A stretch of DNA of 45,116 nt from Chalciporus piperatus. Taxonomy: Eukaryota > Basidiomycota > Agaricomycetes > Boletales > Boletaceae. The translations under genes were made by a program, and so were the position numbers. The stretch is from assembly GCA_038093975.1 (NCBI GenBank), contig JBBPTG010000200.1, positions 1 through 45,116 of the forward strand, written 5' to 3'. This document shows, piece by piece, positions 20,686-32,304 of this stretch (position 1 is its first letter; every line of letters starts with the position of its first letter). The notes below the pieces were generated by a model that saw nothing but the letters and a program-made list of their open reading frames with translations, ran no database searches and was not told where the DNA came from.

Positions 20686-22874
20686 TCAGCACGCGTTGTC
20701 ATAATTCCAAGCCCCAGAGAGTCCTTGAGCGTAAATACCGCATCAGCATCATGACGCGATCAAAATTCAAGACGGAGAAACCATCCAGGACCAGGAATAA
20801 TACGCACCTCCAGGAGACTCGTCCTCGTTCCATTGATTCGCATTCCAGAGTCCCCCGCTTGATCGGACGGCGTTGGTATATCAGTACCTCCTGCTCCGAA
20901 CGGGTACGATGCACTCACTTGTAGGTGACCTGATTACCAGCGACGTACTGGGAGGGCAGAACGGGGTGAACAACGACCGGAAGGGGAGGAACTTGCGGGA
21001 AGAACGTACTGCAACACTATTCGACCAAGCAGAGACCCCGGCACAGCTAGTATTAGTCGACGTGGTTGTGGGAGAAGACGACGAACTCGTTGTAGTTGGC
21101 GTGGTCGTTGTAGTTGGCGTGGTCGTTGTAGTTGGCGTGGTCGTTGTAGTTAGCGTGGTCATCGTATGTGTAGACGCTTTGCTAGTCGTCGAAGTGGACG
21201 TCGTGGACTGACTTGTACTCGTAGGACTTGGAGGCAGAGATACAGGAAGTGAGCTTCCGATCGGGAACGCACTTCCCCGGACAGTAGTGATCCACGAAGA
21301 ACTAGCATGGGGGTACTACCAAAAAGAATAAAGATTCGTCCGTGTCAACGACCAACTCCTCATTCGATCAACTAACGATTCAACGCACCTGCCATGCCAT
21401 CACTCCTGCACCTACACATGACATTGCCCTCCAGTCAGTCCTCTCCGAATCCTGCGAAAAAGGTATTAGGGACTTACTCCATCCAGAGCCATGAGCCTGA
21501 GAGACACATGAAACGAGCGTCGTGGTGTCCATGTACCCGTTATTCGCGTCTGACGACGTCGCTGGCTTGCCGATCACGAGCTTATTCAAGTCGACACCGT
21601 TCGCCGCAATCTGGAACAGTGCAGTCTGTGGCCACTGGGACGATGACGCTGTGAGCAACCCAGCGCATGTCGTGTACTCCGTGACGCCCTCTGCAAGGAG
21701 ACACACGACAGTGTTGAGCATCTCTGCGTGGTAGTGGAGCGGGGACTCACGGTTGTAGAACTATGATTGTCGTAGATGGACGGGGGGGTTAGATGGGATT
21801 TTCGGCACGAATGAACGCCGAGCTTACTTGAACGTTGTACTGAAAAATGTGATCAGTCAATGTTTCAGACTTTGTGCACTGGTAGATGGAACTCTGCGAA
21901 CTCACCCAGTCGATCAGAGCGCCCACACTTTGGTCAATAGCAAGATATCCACCTCCACTCCACATCGTCGGGGAGAACCTAATCCCCTAGTCAAGATTCC
22001 ACCGCATACAAGGCTCAATGCAGCTTACCAGGGAGCCACAGCTAGGATATATGCGTCAGTATGCTATCAAAGCGGGCCGACCGTTGACCACACTCACGCG
22101 CATGAGTGAGAATATACTCTCCTTGAGGAAGCTGCGTGCGCAGCTGCTTCGTGAAACTGATAAGCCACGTCTCAGCAGCGCCCGTCGCAGCATCGAAAGC
22201 ATTAAAATCCTATCATTTCCCAGAGATCCAAATCACCGTCATTTCAAAAAAAAAAAAAAACATTTACACCACTGTCATACCTCGTAATCGACATCGACAC
22301 CGTTGACATTGTTTGCAAGAACCCAAGCAGCCATACTGTTCGCGGTAGCGATAGGATCGTACCCGGACGACGTCGGTACGTCTGACGATCCGAAGAGCGA
22401 CACGGTGACTGAGATCCCCGCTGCGTTGTATTCCGCGAGCAGGGACGCTTGGGCACTGCTTCCGAGATCTTGCCAGCCCAGAGCCATGTCGGCTGCACCG
22501 GAGAACAGCAGGAATGACAAGGTACTAACGTGGGCGAGAGCGAGATATCAGTCGTGAGGCGCTCGTGAGGCACCACGGGCATCACTCACTAGACCGTGTA
22601 TCCCTACGCCACGGTCGGAGGCCAATGAGATAAAGAATAACAAGAGCATAACTCTCTTGCTTACCTGGAGCTGTGAAGGGGTAGGGAACGAAGACTGCCA
22701 TTGATCGCTGTACACTTGAAAGCGAGGCGCAGCAGGCGTAGACCTCTTAAGTACTTCCCTCGCCTTCGGAGTGAGACTTCTCAATCTATCCACGAGCGGG
22801 ATAGTGGCAGCGAACGTCGAACCAAGCCTACTCAAGGCTAAGGCTGCGATAAAACCAAGGCGAAGGGAGACCAT
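20686..22874 (-). CDS. Secreted GH18 chitinase, copy 2, with Ser/Thr linker and CBM5-like module
   Basis: The start is ATG 22874 with a signal peptide (MVSLRLGFIAALALSRLGSTF). The GH18 barrel carries SVTVSLFGSS, the active-site block NGVDVDYE (catalytic Glu present, first Asp of DxxDxDxE replaced by Asn), WYNVQFYN and IGKPATSSDANNGYMD. After YPHASSSWITTVRGSAF comes a Thr/Ser/Pro linker encoded by an 18-bp tandem repeat. A chitin-binding module follows, split over short exons (CAGVSAWSNSVA, YVAGNQVTYK, LWNANQWNEDESPGG, GAWNYDNAC). It ends at TGA 20688-20686. The Trp and GNQVTY spacing fits CBM5/12. The product should be an extracellular chitinase acting on fungal or insect chitin. Exons are many and short, so inner borders are approximate. 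Confidence 0.85.
21089..21160. repeat. 18-bp tandem repeat, four copies, in chitinase linker
   Basis: The unit GTTGTAGTTGGCGTGGTC occurs three times exactly and a fourth time with one change. On the minus strand it encodes the TTTTTPT-type linker repeat of copy 2. Copy number could vary between strains. Confidence 0.85.
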
Positions 22875-23766
22875 ACTTCCGACGCGGACGGCGAGAGAGA
22901 TAGCTGGGGGATTGGGGAGGTTTAGCTGGCGATCTCAGATCATGGGATGGTAGCTTCCTCCATTATATATGTGCTGGGGAAGCCGTATTAGTCGGTGGGC
23001 CAAGGGGCCACAGGGAAGGAAAAGAGGAAGTGATCCGCAAGATGTAGATGGATATAGATAACGACACGCTAGATAAGCATGAAAGAAGGCTGCAAGAGTG
23101 CCGAGCACTGATCACTGACCACTCGGGCCCGAGGATGACACCAGTTAACAGGATCGTGATTCTTGTCCATACCTTCAAAACACTCTGTTGGCAGAGGAGT
23201 GGTGACTGGATCAGGCGCAAAGTGATCGCTGGCAGGAACGTCCCGGAGCCTTTAAAAACACTAAACCACATGAGCATAATGAACAATCAATGCGGAGCCT
23301 ACCACGATAAGGTCTCAAGTCCTCACGGACGCAAAGATCACACTCATTGTTAGTGAACCCGAGCCATTGCATGGCTGATCATCCGATGAACTCAAAAGTA
23401 GATCCGTCGAGTTGTGTAGGAGAATCTGCTGGCATCGACCTACCATTGGGCAAATCACCCCAGGGAAGTTTTCCCTGTTGCTAATGGGATGCAGTGGCGT
23501 CGGTGCTGCCTCAAGAGCGTTACCCGTTTGTGGTCCACCGTGACACAGTGCTCGACTGCAAAGGCAGATTCGGCCAACATAGGAAGATAGCACAAAAAGA
23601 GAAAGTGCAGAGTCTCATCCACAACGGGCGAGCAGATGCCTAATCTCATGACGAATAAGCTTGGATACACGAGTGAGGTGGGATGCTCATCTGGGAATCA
23701 AAATGTACACCGGGTTGCTGGTAACGGCATCATCGGAAGTTGCCCAACATACATCTAGGCCGAACC
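22875..23766. other. Upstream region of chitinase copy 2, duplicated with copy 1
   Basis: The stretch to about 23470 aligns with 17400-17900. Beyond that lies the 3' end of the DPB4-like gene. No gene recognised. Confidence 0.6.
22963..22970 (-). promoter_or_regulatory. TATA-like box of chitinase copy 2
   Basis: ATATATAA on the minus strand lies about 90 bp before ATG 22874, at the position matching the copy 1 box. Confidence 0.5.
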
Positions 23767-24715
23767 TCAGTCTTCTGGATCTCCTGGCGCCTCGTCGGGT
23801 CCTGCTGCATCCCTGCTTAGCTCTTCAGATTGCACGGCCATCATGTCCATCGGCTCCTCTTCGCCTTCATCTTCTTCATCATATTCCTCCACATCCTCAT
23901 CCACATCCTCCATGTCTTCATCTTCCCCACCTGCTTCACCGTCAGCCATCTCCTCGTTCTCACCCCCTTGAGCACTGATGTCGACGTCTTCGGTTCCAGG
24001 TGATATCGATGAGACAACAGCCGGACGAGGTTGATTGGTGAACGGAGGGGGCAAGGTTGCCTTGGCTTTCCCTTTCGATCGTGATGCTGAGGATATGCTT
24101 TCACCCTCTTTCGCTTTCCCCTTGTTCGAGTTGACGCTGGGGCCACTCTTTTGATTCTTGTTCCCTTTGGCGTTATCTCTGTAGACTATCCGAGGGCCGA
24201 GTATCTGAGAGAAGAACCTGGCGAAGACTTGCGTCACTTACTTTGAAGTTCGTTTTGTAGCATGTCGACCAGGTCTCCGAATTCGATCATCTCGAGTGCT
24301 TTGAGCACATCGGAGGCGGAGATGCTCTTGTGCTGCTTCGACAGCGCGACGTCGTGTGCGCTACAAGGATTGGTTAACCAGGGAGACTCACGAAATGATT
24401 GGACTCACGTTGCAGCTAACGAGTCCCTATGAGCTCTGCATCACCCACGAGGGAAAGATGCTCACCTAAATAATTGATGAACACGGTCGAACCTTTCACC
24501 AGAGATAACACGGTCTCCTTCTGTAGTTTGGCGTTTTCTGGGATCTGCAAGACGCGTGAAAAGGCTGTGCTAGGATGGGATTGAGAACTCACGGCTGACT
24601 TTGCGATCTTCGTGACGAGACTCTTTGGCAGCTCGAAGTTCTCGATGCCTTCGGAGACGAGATCTTGCTGCGCTTGGGCTGATATGGGACCTCCACCAGC
24701 GTCTTTTCGTGGCAT
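23767..24715 (-). CDS. DPB4: DNA polymerase epsilon subunit DPB4/POLE3-like histone-fold protein
   Basis: The start is ATG 24715. Short exons join in phase to give a histone fold: FELPKSLVTKIAKSA, IPENAKLQKETVLSLVKGS, VFINYLAATAHDVALSKQHKS, then SASDVLKALEMIEF. A 7-nt micro-exon lies between two introns in the middle of the YLAATAHD block. A Lys/Ser-rich segment and a long Asp/Glu-rich tail follow (EDEDMEDVDEDVEEYDEEDE), ending APGDPED. POLE3/Dpb4 pairs with a second histone-fold partner in DNA polymerase epsilon and in CHRAC-type chromatin remodelers, and acts in the nucleus. The acidic tail is typical of POLE3. A decayed copy of its 5' end lies at about 20180-20310. It is divergent from GPI13, with about 224 bp between starts. 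Confidence 0.85.
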
Positions 24716-24939
24716 CGTGTCAGCGGGTGTTGAGGAGGATCAAAGTCAAGTTCAAGTCAAGTTCAAGTTGAGTCCAAGTTGACGCGCTCATAATGACAGT
24801 CACGTGGTCTGTGTCGTAGTGCCAACGCCGAAACTCGATCCAAGTGACCACGACATTGACAGTTAGTCGAGGGTGAGTAGAACATACTAGATGTTCAATT
24901 TTCTGACTTTTAGTTGGTTTCTAGACTGATGCGATTGTG
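24716..24939. promoter_or_regulatory. Shared divergent promoter, DPB4 / GPI13
   Basis: These 224 bp separate two divergent start codons and must hold both promoters. A CAAGTCAAGTTCAAG direct repeat lies at about 24745-24770. No TATA box is obvious, as expected for housekeeping genes. Confidence 0.45.
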
Positions 24940-27900
24940 ATGTTTTCGCGAGGACTACTTCTCTTGTTCTGGCTCTTCCTCGTTCACTGCGCAGGGATCT
25001 ACCTCTTCACCAAAGGGTTCCTCTTGAGTCGCTCAGCCCTCCCAGACAGAAACGCATGTGCACACGATGGCTGCTCTCTCGCAACCCATAAAAGAGCCGT
25101 CCTGTTCGTCATTGACGCGCTTCGCTTCGACTTCATATCCAGTCATCCCCCAGAACCTCCCTCTCCATACCACCACAACATCCTAACCCTCCCTCGAGAA
25201 CTCACCGCTGCTCACCCACACCATTCCTTCATCTTCAACGCGCATGCAGACCCACCAACCACAACGCTCCAGCGTATCAAAGGTCTCACAACCGGCTCTC
25301 TCCCCACATTTGTCGACGTCGGAGAAAGCTTCGGAGGCTCCGCTATTCAGGAAGATTCTTTGCTTCACCAGCTCGAAGCGGCAGGTCGGAAGGTCAGCTA
25401 GGCAGTCCGCTGTCTGTCTGTTACCTTACATACGCCTGAAGCTCAGGTTGCTTTCGCAGGCGATGATACATGGATGACACTGTTCCCTGATATCCTGTCA
25501 CACAACATGTCGTTTCCGTTTGACTCGTTCAACGTCGAAGACCTTCATACCGTCGACGAAGGGGTGATCTCGAACCTCCTGCCTTTGGTGAAGAACCGAT
25601 CGGCATCTTGGGGTCTTGCGATTGGTCATGGGTTGGGTGTTGATCATGCCGGTCACCGTGTTGGACCAGAACACCCCTTTATGAAGGCAAAATTGGAACA
25701 AATGAACGATTTCCTCGCCGAGCTTGTCGATGCCATCGACGAAGATACGCTCTTAGTGTTGCTGGGGGACCACGGCATGGACCGTACGGGCAATCACGGA
25801 GGTGACAGCGTTCTGGAAACGATGGCCGCTGTTTGGATATATAGCAAGGGCGCTCCGATATCTCACGGTTCGACTACGGTGCCAGCTAGCCTCCTTCCTA
25901 CGATTGTATTCCCCGGGGAAACCGTTCCTCATCGGTCTATCCAACAAATCGACCTCGTACCGACTCTATCGCTTCTCCTTGGCCTTCCAATCCCATTTAA
26001 CAATCTTGGCAGCATCATCCCAGAACTCTTCGATCGCGATGACACAAGCCTTGAGAAAGCCCTCGCCCTCAATGCGAACCAAATCAAGAAGTATCTGGAC
26101 ACCTATCGTACTAGCGCAACGGGTGGAGAGCTTGATCGCTTCTGGTCTGAGCTCTCAGACAGTTGGCAAGCGAGTCGGACTGGATCCGCGCAGGGCTCAC
26201 TCGCTGCCTTGTGGCAGTTTACCCGCCTTACTCTGGCGACGTGCAGAACTCTTTGGGCGCAATTCAGTCTACATCTCATCGGTGCAGGCCTTACGGTGAT
26301 TGCTCTCAGTATCGCTGCGACGTTCTGTGCATACCGATCACTCAGTGAGGATGAAGAACGTCTTGAACAGGGACTGTCCAACGCATTCAAGGCTGGTGTT
26401 GCTGGATTCGTTGTCGGTGGTGCAGCATACCTGCCGCTGCAAAGTTTGTTCGAGGGTGTTCACCTCCACCATGCAGCAATCTTCGGGACTAGCATTGCTT
26501 CCACGGTAACCTTCACTGTTTCATGCCGTCCAACTTTCAGTCGCGAGCTCCTGAATTCCACCCCAATCTTGCTCATCCTCCACGCCTTGTGTTTCGCCTC
26601 CAACTCCTTCACTATCTGGGAAGACCGCATTGTACTTTTCCTCTGCATTACATCACTTGCACCATCGGTATTGACCGGATTCACTGCGCCGACAGCTCGC
26701 CTTCGGTACCGCATCCTTGGTTTTTCGGCCCTCTTCTCCGCCTGTGTCCGACTGATGGCAATTAGCACCGTGTGCAGAGAAGAACAACACCCATACTGTT
26801 CCGTGACCTTCTATGTTTCACCGACCTCGTCTGCTCCCCCCGTTCTCGCCCTGCTCCTCGCGCCACTGGTCGCGGTCGCCCTTCCGTTCGTTATTCGACG
26901 CGTCCTGGGCATCTCGAAGTCAGATAAGGGTCTGGCGAGACTATTCTTCCCTTGGCTGCTTACGTCCGCTTTACTTGCCGGAACAGCCTTTTGGGTTTTG
27001 GAATGGACACATTCGACGGAGTTCTTCGGCGATGGCGTAAACGCCATTCTCCGCCAATCACGGACGATGTTGGCCAGACTCTGTTTTGCGGCGATGGCAT
27101 TTGGGGGTATCACCCTCTGGTGGACGTCACCTGTTTGCCTGGAAATCAACACGGCGGCTAGTAAAGAAGATTCATCCGCGGACGATCGAGCACTCCAGAG
27201 CCAACAGGAGCAGGCGAGACAGGTCACGGTATTGGGGTTCGCGAATGCATTTGGGTCGCCGTATTTTGTGTTTTGGACGATCTTTTTGAGCGTTGTTTGG
27301 TTATGCACGCAGCTCACTGGGCAGGTCGTTCTGGGTCTCGCGACCGTTGCCTTGCTTGCGCACCTCGAGGTTGTCGATAGCGTTCGGGACGCCCATGGGC
27401 TCAGTGATGCCTTCGCGTCTGGAAAACCAACGGCGGCTCTCGATCTCAATGCACTCAGACGAGAACTGTCGTTCTCAGAAGTCGTTCCCCTCGCTCTTCT
27501 AGCAGTCCATACGTTCCACGGCACAGGTCATCAACCGACGATACCCTCGTTACAATGGAAGACGGCCTTTACCTTCACTTCCACCGTCGCCTTCCCCTTC
27601 TCTCAGCTGACGGTCATTACCAACACGCTTGGCCCTCATTTCCTTATGTCCCTCGCCTCTCCCCTCCTCGCGCTCTGGAATCTCCCCCCGTTACCTCCCC
27701 CACGTGGTCTGACAGCTTCCAGTCTACGCGCAGGCCTCGCGATGATGCTCTATTTTTCGGTTCTTCTTTTGGGGAGCGCCGCATGTGCCGCTGCGCTGAG
27801 GAGACACCTCATGGTTTGGAAGATCTTCGCGCCGAGATACATGTTCGCGGCTATCTCGCTTCTTGCGATCGATCTGGGTGTGTTGGTTGGGGTTGGGATT

Positions 27901-27954
27901 GGGATGCGTACGGTACGTGGGCGGATAGAGAGGATATTCAAGAGGATGGCTTGA
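24940..27954 (+). CDS. GPI13: GPI ethanolamine phosphate transferase 3 (PIG-O/GPI13)
   Basis: Exons 24940-25392 and 25447-27954 join across a 54-nt intron to 986 residues. The ATG at 24940 is preferred over the adjacent GTG. An N-terminal signal-anchor (LLLLFWLFLVHCAGIYLF) leads into a lumenal alkaline-phosphatase-like domain. It carries FVIDALRFDF, ADPPTTTLQRIKGLTTGSLP (nucleophilic Thr region), FAGDDTWM, HGLGVDHAGHR and LLGDHGMDRTGNHGGDS, which supply metal ligands. The C-terminal half is a series of about a dozen hydrophobic helices. The enzyme adds phosphoethanolamine to the third mannose of the GPI precursor in the ER; that bridge later links to protein. The gene appears intact and is divergent from the DPB4-like gene. 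Confidence 0.93.
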
Positions 27955-28555
27955 TCACCCGGCCGATGGGACGGCCCATATCTCGGCTTCGTACGTACTG
28001 TACTGTATACGCGTATGTATGGGATATGACAGCGATGTCACGATGGACTCCCCTAGCAGCTAGATCTGATCGAAACAATAGACGTTTATCCTCTTCGGAG
28101 TGGGTGCACCTTGTGACTTGATCGGGGTCAGTTCTCTGTTCAGACAGTGACGAGATGTTGACGATATGGAGCGATATGGCCATATGGATGGCATCGCCTT
28201 GTTTTGCCGCCACTGGTCTGGAAACGGAGACAATTGGGGAGGCCTGGGAGGGCACTCTGAGTCCTCGGACGAGACAATAAACATTACGTTGCACCTGAAT
28301 CATTTGCCGTCACAAAAGGTCCCCGATGCCGGTCACTTTTTGGGGGACGCCAAGTGGATGTCTTAGTATTCTTCCAATTACTTTAGGACCGTATACTTAC
28401 TCTGGGTTCTCTCCCCTGCTGACCCTCTTATCCCTATCTAAATACCCCTACCGCCATCCAGGTCCGACTCCCATCGACAGACACTGTCAATAAGTCCTCC
28501 ATTCCATCCCCATCCCTATCCCCGGCCACGCAACCCGACCACCGCGGCCACGACG
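27955..28555. other. Intergenic, no gene recognised
   Basis: About 600 bp between GPI13 and the terpene-synthase-like gene. Only short frames without motifs are seen. Confidence 0.6.
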
Positions 28556-29788
28556 ATGAAGACGACGAGCCTCCAACTCCCTGACCTGCTCTCTTCCTGC
28601 AGTGCCTTTGAGCTGCGGACGAACAGGCACTGTAAAGCCGTGTCTCAGGCTTCTGAGAAGTGGCTCCTCGAATCTGGCGTGTCGCTTTCCTCGGACTCGG
28701 ACTCGGGCGTGAGCTTGATGACTTGGAACGCTGCGAAGCATGGGTTGTTGGCGGCGGCTTGTCATCCGAGCGTAGATGCGACGCAGTTGCGGTTCGTGGC
28801 TGATTTCGTTGGGTTGTTGTTGTACCATCGTGAGCGGCCAGTACGGTTGTTGAGCTCGAGAGTAGGCCCAGGAGCACTGGCGGCCTCGGGAGGAGGAGAA
28901 GGAGAAGGGAGAGCTGATGCCGATATGTTTGCGCTGTGAGTACGCGATTTAGTTCTATTGTGATGATATCATTGATGGGTTTTCATCAATTCTTCTCCGT
29001 CACGGTGCCTGACGCTATTGTCTATCCTTTGCCCCGGTCCGTCAAAACGCGCCTGTTCGGGTCCAATTCATACCCAAACCAACTGGCAGTCTCTCGGACC
29101 GGTTGTCACGTATAGCGTTCAAGAACCCGAGATGGTACATGAGGTTCCTCACATCTCAGCGACGTTATCTTGAAGCGCGCGATAACCTTTGTCGGGACGG
29201 CGATCAAGGTGTCGTTCCGGATCTGGAGTCTTATATCGAAGTGAGAAGAGATGCGTCGGGGTTGAGGATGGCGCTCGATATGGTGTTGTACGCGGGGGAT
29301 GTGGACGTGCCGGAGACTGGGGTGTTTGGGAGATTAAGGGATCATGCGTGTGATATCGCCGCTTGGGCTGAGGTGAGTACTGGTTGTTCGATTGATCCTT
29401 GGTGTCTGTATGTCGTTTTTTTTGCTGACAACGGGGTAACTTCTGGAAAAAAAAGGACATCGTTTCGTTCGCAAAGGGTATACCTGGGAAACACGAGGCG
29501 AACATCGTCACGATCCTCATGAAGGAACGGAACGTGTCTATCGAATGCGCTCTCTCGAGCGCTGGGATGCTCGTCAAACAAAGTGCGGACGCGTTCGTCG
29601 CAACCGAGGAAGCGCTCCTCTCGGAATCCGAGTTGGGAAATAATCCAGAGGTACGGCGGTATATCCGCGGACTGCGAGATTGGATCGCCGGGTTCGTTAA
29701 TTGGTTGTATGAGACGCATTTGTTCCTTGGCGAGAAAGGGAACGAGGTGAGGGCGTTTGGATGGGTGTTCGTGCCCGTGTCTCGATGA
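28556..29788 (+). CDS. Terpene-synthase-fold protein with degenerate metal-binding motifs
   Basis: Exons 28556-28935, 29090-29372 and 29456-29788 join in phase to 331 residues, a normal length for TRI5-like class I sesquiterpene synthases. Fold marks are LPDLLSSC at the start, LRFVADFVGLLLY, LESYIEVRRDASG (Arg of the diphosphate sensor region) and ANIVTILMKERN. The catalytic elements are altered. The Asp-rich motif expected after helix C reads HRERP (91-95). The NDxxSxxxE triad reads EDIVSFAKG (221-229), keeping only D222 and S225. The RY pair near the C-terminus reads LF (310-311). Such synthases cyclise farnesyl diphosphate using three Mg ions; this one should bind them poorly. The frame is open throughout, so it may be a repurposed or newly dead gene. 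The 154-nt first intron is long for this genome. Confidence 0.75.
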
Positions 29789-30084
29789 AGTGTGGGGAGA
29801 GGAGAGGTCATGGGTATTAATCTATATATTGCGTCGTGGTTTCAAACAGATCATCGGAAGGATTTCTTGGACTAATCGCATCTACTACTTGCACGTTCGT
29901 TGTATTCGTTATCGCACACACAGCGCCATTATTTTTCTTCCACTGTATTTGCCTACACAGATTATTTACGCACTACTACATATGTGATGGTTCCCAGAAT
30001 CCAGCTCAAGTTTAATTGCAGTGCTAACCCCCCGCGCGCATATTTATCCACTGCATTGACATATAGCGTAGACAACGAAGGTGT
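29789..30084. other. Intergenic between convergent genes
   Basis: About 300 bp holding two 3' ends. Nothing else recognised. Confidence 0.5.
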
Positions 30085-32304
30085 TCACCCCAACACCAGC
30101 TCAATCAATCTGTCGCTAGCCAGTACTTTGCTGGCAATCCGCTCAAGCCGCTCCCTTTCCTCCTCCTTATCAAAGCCTGCCCCCTTCAGCATCGCCGCCA
30201 TGTACTCCAGGGCCTTTGGTGAATCAATAATCTTGTCGTCCAAGTCGAATGCTGGCACACTGAAGCCCTTTTCCAACGCCTTCCTTGAGAACTGCCCCCT
30301 AGCTGCTGCGTCGGCAAACAAGGATGCTGCCAGCAGAGCATGGGAATCCTTCCCACCCAAGGCAAAGCTGACCACCTTACTGACGATGTCGGGTGTTTTT
30401 TTCATACTAGATCGCAGAGCTTCTGTCGCCTTCTCAAAGGTTCGCGCGGTGAATAGAGCCTTCACTGCAGAATCCTGTCCTCCCTTGAGCTTGGTTAGAC
30501 CACCACGGCGAGGTAAGGGGGTCTGCATGATTCACTCACTTCGCCTTCTCCGCCACGTGGCGAGCCAAGGGAAGGTCGCACAATCCAGCGGCGTTCGCGC
30601 AGCTCGATGACTTCCTGTAGGGAAGTCAGCCACGACCTTGGTAAGCTGCACCCATTCACCTGTACAAAATGTCGCAGTCTTGGACGCAGGGCGGGGTTGC
30701 GGGTGAGTGCATCGAGCTGCTGGATAGCGGAAGCTACTTCGATCTGTTGACCAGCTTTGCCATACAGCTCCTTTCCATGCTGTCGTAGCAGCGCGCAAAG
30801 GCTCTCCACCTCCCCTTCTGTTGGCGCCTCTTTGCTAACGTCATCCACCAGGTTCTTCAGGCAGTCCACAATGGTGCACGGAATAGGAGCGTGTCCATAC
30901 AGACGCCGAGGAGTGCCGACAAACAGAGTGCAGCCATTCAGGACAACCATGAAAGAAATGAGGCCGAGCCCGCGGCGCCTCGATTGCTGGAACATGCAGT
31001 GCTCTTCGATGGACGCTTTGCGATTGTTCGCGTTCTCGACACCGTGTGGCAGCGCTTGCAAGGCAATAGCTGGACCCCAGGTAAAGTGTCGGCTCTCCAG
31101 AGCAGCTCGCACGCTCTCCCGAAAGTACCCCCACGGTCGCTGAGTTTTCCCGCCACGAGCTTAAAAAGCCCACCATAAAGTGCTGCGCGATCGGGGTCAT
31201 CGATGGCCCTTTCAAGGATGGATTTGGTCGTAAACGGGAGAACGAGACTATCCCCACTCTCACAAGCCTTTTCGATCCACGGAACGATTCTACTACCAAT
31301 TTTGTACAGCCCTTGTTGAGTGAGTTTGTTCAGAAGACTCGTGAGCTTGCATTTCGCAATCTCTGGGTCGTGGACGACGCGATCAGGCTGACCTCGCCCA
31401 TGTGTGCTTGGGGCAAGCCAGCGATTCAAGGAAGGGGTGAGAAAAGCGGCTCCGTGGTGTGAAAGGGAGTGAGCTTCTTCGACGATGGAAGTATCCGTTA
31501 TTTTGGCGGTTGAATGTCTCGAAAGGCGCGGGAGGAGGTAGAGAGTTTCCCTGTCTACTGCGGCGGTTGCCTTAACGGCAGGGATATCTGAGCTGACCGC
31601 CGTCCCGCTCTGAGGCGTGGATCTGGGTGGGTAGGAGGTCCCTTTGACCGAGCAGTCAACATCCATTGGCGTTTTATTCGCGGCCTCTGCTATGGGCAAA
31701 CGGTGTCGCAACTGGAATCCCTAACCCAGCGTTGACACTTACCACAGACGGCGTTCAGGCTGGAGGGATCTTTCTCGACCACCGTAATGCATCCAATATA
31801 CGGCACGATGGCTTCCCAAACTTCCCGGGTAACCTCTGCGGGGACATCGTTGCAGAGGTTGATGCATGACGAAAAGAAATGTAGTTCGCCAGAAACAAGG
31901 CTGAATCTCTTTCGAGCGATCGACTCCAGGTCCTTCGTGAGGTATTAGCTGCCAAGTCAGAGCCGTAGATTAAAAACGAGGGGCAGCACCTCGAACTGTG
32001 GGGGCAGCTTCGCGTAAACGTGCTCTTTTCCGCAGTTTAGCACGAGCACGGGGCTTTTGCGGGTAGGAGGGTTGGTAGTCCAGTCAACACAGCGGTGAGC
32101 CATGGCGAGCAATGGAAGAGAGCTGCTCCCTAGGGTTCCAAGTGGCAATGCATCCGAAAACGCACCAGCCTCGTGTTGCGGCCGCACTGTGCATGACAAC
32201 TTGAAGCTTGGGGGGACGTCGATGTCACCGTAGAATACACACCTCGGCTCGGAGGTAATTAAATAGCCGAAAAAGTTCGCACGAGTTATCAGATTACCAT
32301 TCAT
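30085..32304 (-). CDS. eIF4G-like protein with MIF4G domain (possible frameshift)
   Basis: The MIF4G marks are CKLTSLLNKLTQQGLYKI, ILERAIDDPDRAALYGGLF, SRRRGLGLISFM, EVESLCALLRQHGKEL and, across a 46-nt intron, VIELRERRW. All have counterparts in the middle domain of eIF4G, which binds eIF4A and scaffolds translation initiation. The C-terminal part (to 30085) is helical and ends LIELVLG; it could be MA3-like. An upstream exon from 32304 with HRCVDWTTNPPTRK joins by a 57-nt intron (31989-31933) to DLESIARKRFSLVSGELH. Near 31110 the frame changes between KLSDRGGTF and SVRAALES. A 59-nt GTACTT...TCCAG intron would restore phase; otherwise one base is lost. It is shorter than true eIF4G and lacks an obvious eIF4E-binding site. 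The N-terminal start is uncertain. Confidence 0.65.

Noticed and set aside
20881..21162. Separate Thr-rich secreted protein
   Set aside because: The frame is the linker and first CBM exon of chitinase copy 2, read without its introns.
26811..27524. 237-residue minus-strand frame
   Set aside because: Antisense to GPI13 membrane helices; its composition mirrors the complementary codons.
28434..28877. Minus-strand Ser/Arg-rich frame
   Set aside because: Shadow of exon 1 of the terpene-synthase-like gene.
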